A DNA stretch of 64,000 bases from JAOAFZ01 sp964407325 (lineage in GTDB: Bacteria > Patescibacteriota > Microgenomatia > UBA1406 > GWC2-37-13). The stretch covers positions 1 through 64,000 of the forward strand of contig CAYOVA010000005.1 in NCBI GenBank assembly GCA_964407325.1, given 5' to 3'. Within the stretch, counting starts at the first letter, position 1, and every line of letters begins with the position of its first letter. Under the pieces are notes generated by a model. It made no database searches, had not been told where the DNA came from, and saw only the letters and a program-made list of their open reading frames with translations. Below, in pieces: positions 8,605 to 15,693 of the stretch. The translations under genes were made by a program, and so were the position numbers.

Positions 8605-9051
8605 ATGAAAGTCTCCAATAAAACCTGGTTGCGTGAATTTACCCCCATTGAAGAAATGGAGGCGGGTATTGTGCTTTCAGGTGCTGAAGCAAAGTCAGCA
8701 ATGGAAGGTCGTATTAAGCTTGAAGCATCATTTATTAAGATTCGTGAGCATGAACCATTTTTGATTAATACCGAAATTTTCCGGTATCAGTTTGATGGTA
8801 ATCCTGAATACAACCCTACTCGCAGTCGCAAATTACTGTTGAATGCAAAAGAAATTCTTCGTTTGGAAACAAAAATGGCCTCAAATCCCGGCCTTACTAT
8901 TATACCGGTGAGCATGTACAGTAAAGGCCGCCGCATCAAGGTAAAAATTGCCCTGGTAAAAGGGAAAAAGGAAACAGAGAAGCGCCGGCTTGAACGCGAC
9001 AAAAAGGTTGTACGCGCACAAGAGCGCGAGCTCAAAGAACTTTTGCGGTAA
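8605..9051 (+). CDS. smpB: SsrA-binding protein SmpB
   Basis: 148 residues with the SmpB fold. The N-terminal beta-barrel region includes the family phrase GIVLSGAEAKSAMEGRIKLEASFIKI (about 20-45), and the C-terminal basic tail includes GRRIKVKIALVKGKK-ETEKRR (about 110-130). SmpB delivers tmRNA to stalled ribosomes for trans-translation; the tmRNA gene lies 1.75 kb downstream on the same strand. The start was set at 8605 rather than the upstream GTG (8587) because TATAAT at 8593-8598 sits 6 nt before this ATG and the GTG would overlap the -10 box. The 15-nt string from -10 to ATG is identical to that of the gene at 875. Confidence 0.95.
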   Translation: MKVSNKTWLREFTPIEEMEAGIVLSGAEAKSAMEGRIKLEASFIKIREHEPFLINTEIFRYQFDGNPEYNPTRSRKLLLNAKEILRLETKMASNPGLTIIPVSMYSKGRRIKVKIALVKGKKETEKRRLERDKKVVRAQERELKELLR

Positions 9052-9107
9052 TCTCACTCCCTGTGAGTCAAATTCCTTCATCTTTCCTTAGCGAGCCATG
9101 CACTACT

Positions 9108-9248
9108 TTATCCTAGTAAACCCAATCCCAAAATTCCGTTTATTATCAAGTAAAACGCAATCAGATAATTGAGGAATTGGGGAAAAACGAGAATAAGAAC
9201 ACCAAAAATAAGCGAAACAAAGGGATCGAAGGAAGTTACATTCAATGA
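9108..9248 (-). CDS. DUF3096-like tiny membrane protein
   Basis: About 46 residues from ATG 9248 (64 if the upstream ATG at 9302 is used). It is almost entirely hydrophobic: SLIFGVLILVFPQFLNYLIAFYLIINGILGL. The phrase FP-x-LNY-x-x-x-YLI-x-x-GILGL is characteristic of DUF3096 proteins, which are short two-helix membrane peptides of unknown function. The shorter start is preferred because that family is usually about 45-55 residues. No clear -10 box at close spacing decides it. Confidence 0.55.
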   Translation of the reverse strand, partial: SLNVTSFDPFVSLIFGVLILVFPQFLNYLIAFYLIINGILGLGLLG

Positions 9249-9343
9249 CATAATAGTAAAAAAACTAGTAATTGAGCCTATTAAACCGCGAAGAAGTAAC
9301 ATTGCAGTCGAGAAGAAGTAAGAGAAGGGTAATAGACGTAGGG

Positions 9344-10699
9344 TTATATACGGAGAATGCTTTTCAGCAACTGCTTAGTTTCTGCATCCATTTCTTCTGC
9401 AGCATTCAGTACGTTATCCTGCAACCGCCGCAACACAGTTGTTATTTCATCAGTAAGTGCTATTTGTCCCCTGAATATACCGGCTCCCATAAAGTAATCT
9501 ACAATCAGGTTTTCTTGTCCGCTAGGAATATAAGGCAATATTCGCATAAGAACTGCTGTTGCTTTCTCATCGGGCTGGCCTTTTAAGTAGGAACGAATAG
9601 GTAGTTCAGCAGGGCGAGGAAGTTCTGCTGCAGCGGCTCCTTGTGAATTGTCTGGTTCAGACTGAGAGTTTGGATTCTTACCCTTGTTGCCTGCTCGCCT
9701 TTCACGACGGCTGTTAAACGGGGTCATTTCTATATGTACTGCCGGATTGGTGCGCACTTCATTCCGTAACCACACGAGAGCCTTCCCATAAGGAGGCATA
9801 ACCCGATTATCATTTAGCAGGGCAAGCAGTTTTGCGCGTTCCCAGACGGAAATATTAGTCGACATCAAATACTGTAAAGCAGCAGATAAGGCATGGTCTG
9901 CAGGGGGAAGTATGTTTTCCTCGCGCATAAACAGATCCCGGTAAACATGTGGCATATCCACATAGCTACGCGAATTCCCGTTCAGAAAATACACAAGTTG
10001 AGGAAACTCTAAAAGTATTTCAGGATCCTTGCAATCATACATTCCTTGAATGAAATACTTCACATTGTGGTAAAAGCGAAACAGCCCAAAGCCTTTTCTC
10101 GAATTGTTTTTTGCGCTTTGCCAAAACTGTATATTATTTTCACTATCATGGGCAAGTCTAGAAAGTTCTGTTTGAACATACCGATTGACCCAGTCCATCG
10201 TCGGTTTAAAGTTGGGTACACTGATCGTATCAACAGGGTATCTGTCCGTAAACTCCTGATAAAAGTACTCGGTTGCGGCTGTAATCACATACTCCACTAA
10301 CTCTGTAGGAACCCTGTCGAAGTCGGGTACCGGGTTTTCCCGTAGAGATCGACGGATTGAGTTGGTAACATATTGGAGCAGTACAACTTCGTGCATGCGG
10401 CTGTCTCTATCTTGCATAGGAGTAATCGGTGCTGGAGAAGCACTGTCCCGTATCTCTTTCAGGGATTGAATTGAGTGTAGCACTATTCGGTGGGAAGGCG
10501 CGAAGTCTTCAGCATTATGCCATGCACGTGCGAATAATTCGTCGGGAGTAAATTCTGCTTCATCTTCCACAGCGCAAAGGGTTTCCATTCCCTCCGCAAA
10601 TGGACGAACAACAGTAGTCTTCCTCGCTTTATACAACGCGGTGAATACAGGCGGAAGATCTTGTCCATTATACATCGGGTTTTTTCTTTCGTCTCCCAT
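9344..10699 (-). CDS. Hypothetical soluble protein, 451 aa
   Basis: 451 residues, no signal peptide or TM segment. Long helical stretches (residues 60-240) surround segments such as TEYFYQEFTDRYPVDTISV and QFWQSAKNNSRKGFGLFRF. A low-complexity, charged Asn/Gln/Ser patch (RRERRAGNKGKNPNSQSEP, about 350-370) precedes a short C-terminal helical part. I do not recognise any catalytic motif or family. TAAAAT (10705-10710, minus strand) is 5 nt before the ATG. It is convergent with the short gene at 9108 and divergent from the tmRNA. Confidence 0.65.
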   Translation of the reverse strand: MGDERKNPMYNGQDLPPVFTALYKARKTTVVRPFAEGMETLCAVEDEAEFTPDELFARAWHNAEDFAPSHRIVLHSIQSLKEIRDSASPAPITPMQDRDSRMHEVVLLQYVTNSIRRSLRENPVPDFDRVPTELVEYVITAATEYFYQEFTDRYPVDTISVPNFKPTMDWVNRYVQTELSRLAHDSENNIQFWQSAKNNSRKGFGLFRFYHNVKYFIQGMYDCKDPEILLEFPQLVYFLNGNSRSYVDMPHVYRDLFMREENILPPADHALSAALQYLMSTNISVWERAKLLALLNDNRVMPPYGKALVWLRNEVRTNPAVHIEMTPFNSRRERRAGNKGKNPNSQSEPDNSQGAAAAELPRPAELPIRSYLKGQPDEKATAVLMRILPYIPSGQENLIVDYFMGAGIFRGQIALTDEITTVLRRLQDNVLNAAEEMDAETKQLLKSILRI

Positions 10700-10742
10700 G
10701 CTGTATTTTAACCTATAATAGTTTAACTTACCAGCGTAGATG

Positions 10743-10771
10743 TTGATCTGAAGGGTAAAAAATGGTATAAT
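10743..10771 (+). promoter_or_regulatory. Sigma70-type promoter of the tmRNA gene
   Basis: TTGATC (10743-10748), exactly 17 bp, then TATAAT (10766-10771). The predicted start point near 10778 lies about 28 nt before the mature 5' end, leaving a short leader for RNase P to remove. Confidence 0.75.
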
Positions 10772-10805
10772 AGGGTTCTAAATTACCGAAGGTAGTTTAT
10801 TGATT

Positions 10806-11202
10806 GGGGATGACAGGCCTCGACAATTTGTGTACTTTTACAAGTGGTGAGGGCGTACTTATACGTCAAATAGGAAAACAATATCTGCAAAAACAGAAGA
10901 AACTTTTGCTGAGGTCCGTGCAATGTTTAAGGACGTAGCTGAAAAGGCTATTGCTGCAACATACGCAAGATCTAACTTTCTCGTTGCGTAAGCAACAGAA
11001 ACAGCATGCTATGAAGTTTTCCTTCGATTCAACGACATAGTTATAACCAATCGAAGTGCAGTATCTGAGTGCCGCGGTTCATAAAGGTGCTAAAGATTTT
11101 TAACCGACAGTTTGCCGGCTTATAAAAAACCGGATATCTCTCACTAGTACATTTGTAAAAAAACCATATTGGATCCCGGTTCAATTCCGGGCATCTCCAC
11201 CA
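10806..11202 (+). ncRNA. ssrA: Transfer-messenger RNA (tmRNA)
   Basis: The tRNA-like ends are clear. The 5' GGGGATG pairs with CATCTCC near the 3' end, a T arm CCCGG-TTCAATT-CCGGG is present, and CCA is encoded (11200-11202). The 5' part contains GGCCTCGAC, matching the conserved tmRNA D-loop region. The internal reading frame appears to resume at GCA 10887-10889, where A at -4 and T at -5 agree with the known resume-codon context, and runs 34 codons to TAA 10989-10991. It begins AKTEETFAEV and ends ARSNFLVA. That is much longer than the usual 8-15 residues, although the hydrophobic NFLVA end is degron-like. SmpB is encoded 1.75 kb upstream. Confidence 0.95.
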
Positions 11203-11292
11203 GAAATAACTATTTTCTTTAACTGCTTTTCAATAACACTATCTTTATTCTCTCGAGAAGATACTTATCCTCACAATTTACTATAAGATGTG

Positions 11293-11556
11293 GTGTTGAA
11301 TGGTATAATAGCTCTACTTAAGGCCACTTTCTTTTTAGCGCCTGCTATACTCATCGCAGACACGTCTGGTATTGCCGCATCAATCAACATAAAGGAGCTT
11401 GTCCATATACTTCGACTGCATCCTTTATTCAGATATTTTGGTATATACATAAAAACGATATATTATTAAGAGAACAAATATAAAGATAGAACACCTATCA
11501 TTTATGCAGGCCTTTGCCTGATTGCCCTGGCCGGCTATCTGTTGTTGTCCTATTAG
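11293..11556 (+). pseudogene. Possible decayed small membrane protein gene
   Basis: This lies in the 480-bp stretch after the tmRNA. From GTG 11293 a frame reads 58 codons of membrane-like protein (ALLKATFFLAPAILIADTSG), reaches a TAA at 11467, then continues in the same frame for 28 codons. The continuation ends in another hydrophobic stretch (IIYAGLCLIALAGYLLLSY) before TAG 11554-11556. The equal frame and similar character suggest one gene interrupted by a stop, or two tiny ORFs. No family is recognised. A TATAAT at 11304-11309 lies inside the frame. Nothing else is visible in the gap except a hairpin at 11581-11601. Confidence 0.3.
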
Positions 11557-11580
11557 TCTAGCTTTCCGCAGTGCGATGAA

Positions 11581-11601
11581 GAGGGGGCGTAACGCTCCCT
11601 C
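11581..11601. other. Strong hairpin between tmRNA region and 11685 gene
   Basis: A 9-bp stem GAGGGGGCG/CGCTCCCTC with a TAA loop, one G-U pair. No U-run follows on either strand, so a terminator call is only tentative. It sits downstream of the decayed reading frame and downstream of the minus-strand gene ending at 11685. Confidence 0.5.
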
Positions 11602-11684
11602 CTCGATGATTTAGTTCAGAAGTAGGAAGCAAAAAAAAATACAGTCAGTGTGTAATCTGCATGAAAGTGCTTTAGGCAGCTCTA

Positions 11685-12254
11685 TTACCTGCTTTTTATT
11701 AAAACGTCATGCATTTCTCTCAGTTTTGCTGCAAGGAAAGGAGGTAATTGAGGATTGTCCTTTGCTATTCCCTCTTCAGGATGGCGTAGAACAGCACCAA
11801 CTAATCCATCTAATTCTCGTGCTCTTGAGCTTTCTCGCTTACCATCTTTCCAGGCGGCATAAGACCCTTCAATTATTTTTATATGATGTGGTGTCTGTTC
11901 TTCTAATACGCGATTTGTATTATCAAGTACATCATTTAAAACGCTTGGAAGCAATCCATCTCCTCCATTAATACCATCCAGTCTCCCTTGTACTAAAGTT
12001 CTGGCTGAGGCAATTTCTTCTTGCAGTTTTCTTAACTGTTCTTTTGTGGGTGGTCTACTATATTTTTCAAGTTTCGTTAAGTTAAGAAGTGCTCCTTCTA
12101 AAGCAGGTCTTACTTCGTCAGCGGGTAAAAGAGTTTCTTGTACAGAAATAGCTTCTGAAGTGCTTGCTAGGTACGCTTCACCAGTTGGAGATTGACCGGC
12201 GTTATTTGCATTTACTTCTAACGGAGGGTTAAGATTTTCAGCTATATCTACCAT
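11685..12254 (-). CDS. Hypothetical helical protein
   Basis: 189 residues, hydrophilic, no signal peptide or TM segment, largely predicted helix after an Asn/Ala/Ser-rich N-terminus. Charged helices such as TKEQLRKLQEEIASARTLVQ and SYAAWKDGKRESSRARELDG are visible. Family not recognised. The start at 12254 (MVDIAENLN) is preferred over the longer ORF because a TACAAT box (12262-12267, minus strand) lies 7 nt before it. Confidence 0.6.
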   Translation of the reverse strand: MVDIAENLNPPLEVNANNAGQSPTGEAYLASTSEAISVQETLLPADEVRPALEGALLNLTKLEKYSRPPTKEQLRKLQEEIASARTLVQGRLDGINGGDGLLPSVLNDVLDNTNRVLEEQTPHHIKIIEGSYAAWKDGKRESSRARELDGLVGAVLRHPEEGIAKDNPQLPPFLAAKLREMHDVLIKSR

Positions 12255-12313
12255 ACTACCGATTGTATTACAAAAGAAAATCATTTTCAAACATTAAAAT
12301 ATAGGTCTGGAGG

Positions 12314-12859
12314 CTACTTCTCCATTAAAGTGAGCAATTTGGCAATAGTATTCCAGCTTCGTATTGTCATACATTTGTATGCGGGAGTTCCCACAATCTT
12401 CCCTAGGCGGCTTTTCGTACGTTGTGAACCCAATCGCTGCGAGTAAATTACCCCTTTTCCAGGCCATACTTTGTCGACTCCTTCCCGGGGATTAAATACT
12501 TTCATTGCTTCATCAACATCGATATCTATGAGGAAAATTGCGTCGCTATAGTATTTTTCCGGCTCTTCACCAAAGCCTTTTGGCTTGTTTTCGACAACGC
12601 TTTTGAGATACGTTTGCTTCAGCACCAGTACTTTATTTACCATCGGATCCATATGAAATTCATCTGCAAGAATCTTCTCAACATCGGTTTTCACTGTTTC
12701 GGCTCCCTTGGGAGTATCAACAAGAATATTTCCACTGTTAATGTAAGGGGTGACATGCTCATATCCTTTGTTTTCGAGATGATTTTTTAGGGCTGCCATT
12801 GAGACACTGCTTTTCCCGCCGACATTAACCCCGCGGAGAAGAATGCAATAAGTTTTCAT
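12314..12859 (-). CDS. DUF1697 family protein
   Basis: 181 residues, typical length for DUF1697. The N-terminal signature ILLRGVNVGGKSSVSMAALK followed by YINSGNILVD is diagnostic. The C-terminal part has KVWPGKGVIYSQRLGSQRTK, matching the family's second conserved block. These are small cytoplasmic proteins of unknown biochemical role. TACAAT (12866-12871, minus strand) lies 6 nt before the ATG. Confidence 0.88.
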   Translation of the reverse strand: MKTYCILLRGVNVGGKSSVSMAALKNHLENKGYEHVTPYINSGNILVDTPKGAETVKTDVEKILADEFHMDPMVNKVLVLKQTYLKSVVENKPKGFGEEPEKYYSDAIFLIDIDVDEAMKVFNPREGVDKVWPGKGVIYSQRLGSQRTKSRLGKIVGTPAYKCMTIRSWNTIAKLLTLMEK

Positions 12860-12953
12860 AGTGATATTGTAGCATTGCGGCGGTATTGAGGGTGAAAATA
12901 AGAGGTTTGGTGCAAATTAAAGTAATTTGAGGCTAAAAAGATGTACTATAGAC

Positions 12954-12982
12954 TTGATTTTATTACTATCCTATAGTATAAT
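12954..12982 (+). promoter_or_regulatory. Sigma70-type promoter of GC-rich orphan gene
   Basis: TTGATT (12954-12959), 17 bp, TATAAT (12977-12982). The predicted leader of about 50 nt contains a GCGCT-TAAC-AGCGC hairpin (13011-13024) directly before an AGAGGAG Shine-Dalgarno sequence. This gene is therefore translated from a leadered mRNA, unlike most neighbours. Confidence 0.7.
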
Positions 12983-13038
12983 CTACCATCGGCCCTTTAA
13001 CCTATAGTAGCGCTTAACAGCGCAGAGGAGCAACGGCT

Positions 13039-13632
13039 ATGACCACGCCTACCGCGACCCAGACCTTGGCCACCCCGTTCGTCCAGACCCTGGCCATGCT
13101 GCGCGACTGCAGCATGGCAGCCTTCGTGACTGGGGTCTACGACCCCGGGACGGAGAAGATGACGTACGACATGGTGGTCTTGGGGATTTCCGGTGCTCGG
13201 TTCATCGTCAAGCGGGACGACCTCCCGTTCAACGCTCGGCTCGGCGACATGTTCGTGGTGAGGCCGACCGGAATCGAGGGGGTGAGCTTCCACCGACGCT
13301 TCGATCACTACCCGGACGGCAAGCTGCCGTTCACGGGTACGGTCAGGTCGGTGTATAGCCGCGGCTACATGCTCGTCCAGCCGGATCACCCCGCTCTGTT
13401 CCACGCAGCCTCGAACGGCCGCCTGATGGCGCATATCGCCTGGTCGAGCTTTCGCGACCAGATCACCGAAGCCTTCCAGTTCAACTCCGGCGTGCTGGCC
13501 GGGGCGAAGGTGAGGTTCGACCTCAAGGCGCGACAGCTGAGGCAAAGCTGGAAGGACCAGCTCGCCATCGGCATGATCGAGCTCATCGAGCTTGATCTCG
13601 CCGCGCAAGAGCGGGAGCCGACCTACTACTAG
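13039..13632 (+). CDS. GC-rich orphan hypothetical protein
   Basis: 197 residues, no TM segment or signal peptide. Codons are strongly GC-ending (acc, gcc, gac, gtc, ctg, cgc), unlike the AT-ending codons on both sides. Recognisable features are only general: alternating beta-type segments (MTYDMVVLGISGARFIVK, MFVVRPTGIEGVSFHRRFDH) that could form a small beta domain. Family unknown. AGGAG lies 8 nt before the ATG and a promoter lies at 12954-12982. A strong GC hairpin follows at 13678-13706. The base composition points to transfer from a high-GC bacterium, and the same signature recurs in three other genes of the window. Confidence 0.75.
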   Translation: MTTPTATQTLATPFVQTLAMLRDCSMAAFVTGVYDPGTEKMTYDMVVLGISGARFIVKRDDLPFNARLGDMFVVRPTGIEGVSFHRRFDHYPDGKLPFTGTVRSVYSRGYMLVQPDHPALFHAASNGRLMAHIAWSSFRDQITEAFQFNSGVLAGAKVRFDLKARQLRQSWKDQLAIGMIELIELDLAAQEREPTYY

Positions 13633-13677
13633 GGTACGTGCCGCCCGCACGCTGGCCACGCAGGCCGAGCAACGCGA

Positions 13678-13706
13678 GCCCCGGGAGCCCACAAGGCGCC
13701 CGGGGC
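13678..13706 (+). terminator. GC hairpin downstream of the GC-rich orphan
   Basis: Stem GCCCCGGG/CCCGGGGC (8 bp) continued after one A-G mismatch by GCC/GGC, loop CACAA. No U-run follows; the downstream DNA is C-rich. It may be a hairpin-only terminator or 3'-end stabiliser. Confidence 0.5.
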
Positions 13707-13707
13707 A

Positions 13708-13790
13708 CTACCCACCCTCCAGAACCTCCAGAAATTCCAAAACCTCCACAACCTCCCCACCCTCCGTAAACCCCCTCTCCCCAAATCAAC
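13708..13790. repeat. C-rich degenerate 9-bp tandem repeat
   Basis: About nine imperfect units of the form nnnnCCTCC (ACCCTCC, GAACCTCC, AAATTCC, AAACCTCC, CAACCTCC, CACCCTCC). The complementary strand is a G-rich tract with many GG and GGG runs that could form a G-quadruplex. It separates the GC-rich orphan from the MFS gene. The Gly-rich minus-strand ORF through it is taken as a by-product of the repeat. Confidence 0.6.
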
Positions 13791-13831
13791 CTTCAAATAT
13801 ATAAAAAATAGAATCCTCTATAATAGTTTGA

Positions 13832-15040
13832 ATGTCCCCCTATACCGCAGGTCTTTCAAGAAATATTACTCTTATTTACATAATCCAATTCTTCATGGGC
13901 CTGGTGTTTATGGTTGCCAACTGGCTGGCATACTATCGCGAATACCTTAGCTTTTCAGAAGTAGGATTTATTGTTGCGCTGGGCTATGCGGTATCGCTTG
14001 TCTTTGAGCTTCCCACTGGTGCTCTTGCGGATCTTATCGGAAGAAAGCGCTCGATGTCGCTTGGCTTTTTTATCGCTGCTATTGGCTACCTTATTTTTTC
14101 ATTTGCTACTTCGTTTGCCGGCTTTACCACTGCTACTATTGTTTTTGGCATCGGAATGAGCCTTATTTCTGGTGCTGATACGGCTTTTCTCTACGATACG
14201 CTTAAAGAACTCAACCGTGAAAAGGAGTTTTCAACGGTGTTTGCAAAAATCGGATTTGTACACAGAATTGGTCTTGCTACGGCAACTTTTGCCGGCGGGT
14301 ACTTGTTTACGGTAGGAAGTAATGTACCGTACCTTGCCATGGTCGTGACCCACATCATTATCTTTCTGCTTACTTTTTTCCTTACCGAGCCTAAAATCGA
14401 TTCCGAAAAATTCAGCTTCAACACCTATATTCAGCAAACAAAACTTGGTTTTGCCCAGCTGCTTAAAAACGGCTACGTAAAGCGATTAAGCGTGTACTAC
14501 CTGCTTATTGGTGCTGTTACCTGGTCGTTGCTTACGTATTTCCGACTTCCTTTGGCTTTTGAATTCGGCTACAATCAGCTGCAGATGAGCTGGATCCTGG
14601 GGGCTTCGTTTGTTATCAGCTCGGTGTTGCTTATCTGGCTGCCTAAATACCCGCGCATCATCAATCCCGCTACCGTATTCTATGGATATCCTATTCTTAT
14701 TGCCCTTACCATTGGTCCTTCCGTGATAATGCCGCCATTGGCAGTTCCGCTGGCAATGGTAATAATTCAATTTATCGGAAGTGCCCGTTTTGCCATCCTT
14801 GATGCCTATACAAACCATGAATTTGAGTCCAAATATCGTGCTACAGCGTTATCTTCACTGAACATGTTGGTAAGTTTCGCTTATATGATCCTCGTAGGGG
14901 GGAGTGGTTATTTGCAGGATCATGTGAGTACAAAAATGCTTATGACAGTACTGGGCGTGGGCACCTTTGTAGTTGTATTACCCTTAGCTGTGTCACTGGT
15001 GAGGGAGTATGACAAGCATAGTGCTTCTGTATATGGTTAA
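13832..15040 (+). CDS. MFS transporter
   Basis: 402 residues with about twelve hydrophobic segments. The cytoplasmic loop between helices 2 and 3 has the MFS signature GALADLIGRKRSMSLGF (about residues 63-80), and a central loop (EPKIDSEKFSFNTYIQQTK, about 188-206) separates the two six-helix halves. The substrate is not predictable; DHA1-like drug or metabolite efflux is typical of such proteins. TATAAT (13819-13824) lies 7 nt before the ATG. Codon use returns to AT-rich host style, so the GC-rich element ends before it. Confidence 0.9.
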   Translation: MSPYTAGLSRNITLIYIIQFFMGLVFMVANWLAYYREYLSFSEVGFIVALGYAVSLVFELPTGALADLIGRKRSMSLGFFIAAIGYLIFSFATSFAGFTTATIVFGIGMSLISGADTAFLYDTLKELNREKEFSTVFAKIGFVHRIGLATATFAGGYLFTVGSNVPYLAMVVTHIIIFLLTFFLTEPKIDSEKFSFNTYIQQTKLGFAQLLKNGYVKRLSVYYLLIGAVTWSLLTYFRLPLAFEFGYNQLQMSWILGASFVISSVLLIWLPKYPRIINPATVFYGYPILIALTIGPSVIMPPLAVPLAMVIIQFIGSARFAILDAYTNHEFESKYRATALSSLNMLVSFAYMILVGGSGYLQDHVSTKMLMTVLGVGTFVVVLPLAVSLVREYDKHSASVYG

Positions 15041-15043
15041 ATG

Positions 15044-15604
15044 TTATTTTGAAGCGGTATTTCGTGGGATACTCATTACGTAGTAGTATCGTGTTCCAGT
15101 TTCATCGGGAATTATTTGAATGCCCTTAAAACCAGAGGCATAGAATAAATTCATACTGTCTGTGTTATCTGGGAATATCATCGCTTCAATTGAGTCTGTA
15201 TCCGATTCCCATTCTGCCGGAACAATAGATTTTAGATACTCAACTACACGTCTTCCGATTTTTTTGCCTCGCGCTTCTGCTGTTAAACCAATTCCTACTG
15301 TTATGCGGGCGGGGGAAGTTTCAGTGCGGGGTCTTCGAGAAATAGTAGCTAACCCACAAGGAACAGCTGTTTCGTCTTCACCACTCATTATGGTAAGTCC
15401 TATAATGTTATTGTTGCCTCCAGTTATAGCCTCAAATGTTGGTTTGGGATTTGCCCGTGTTTTTGCACTAAACATACGTTGGAGCCCTTCTTCAGGGCTT
15501 TGTACAAGATTCTCAAAGAAGTTGTAGTCGTTAACGTCCGTTGGACGCACACTGACGGTTGGAAATCCTTCCTGTTCAAGCAATGCTAGTTCCGAGGTAA
15601 TCAT
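15044..15604 (-). CDS. GNAT family N-acetyltransferase
   Basis: 186 residues. The acetyl-CoA-binding motif A is visible: ITVGIGLTAEARGKKIGRRV (about residues 100-119), followed by a helix and the motif B strand region (MNLFYASGFKGIQII). GNAT enzymes transfer acetyl from acetyl-CoA to an amine; the acceptor here is unknown. Convergent with the MFS gene, only 3 bp apart. Upstream lie CTATAA (6 nt) or TATACT (10 nt) on the minus strand at 15611-15620. Confidence 0.85.
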   Translation of the reverse strand: MITSELALLEQEGFPTVSVRPTDVNDYNFFENLVQSPEEGLQRMFSAKTRANPKPTFEAITGGNNNIIGLTIMSGEDETAVPCGLATISRRPRTETSPARITVGIGLTAEARGKKIGRRVVEYLKSIVPAEWESDTDSIEAMIFPDNTDSMNLFYASGFKGIQIIPDETGTRYYYVMSIPRNTASK

Positions 15605-15693
15605 ACTATCTTATAGTATAGCATACATGTAGCAATAATTCAAAAAAAGTAATCATATTGCTTTATACATACCTCCTATGTATAATTAAACGC

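Noticed and set aside
13583..13789. Gly-rich minus-strand ORF (GGWGGCGGFG)
   Set aside because: Its composition follows directly from the 9-bp C-rich repeat and the antisense of the GC-rich gene; no start signal is seen.
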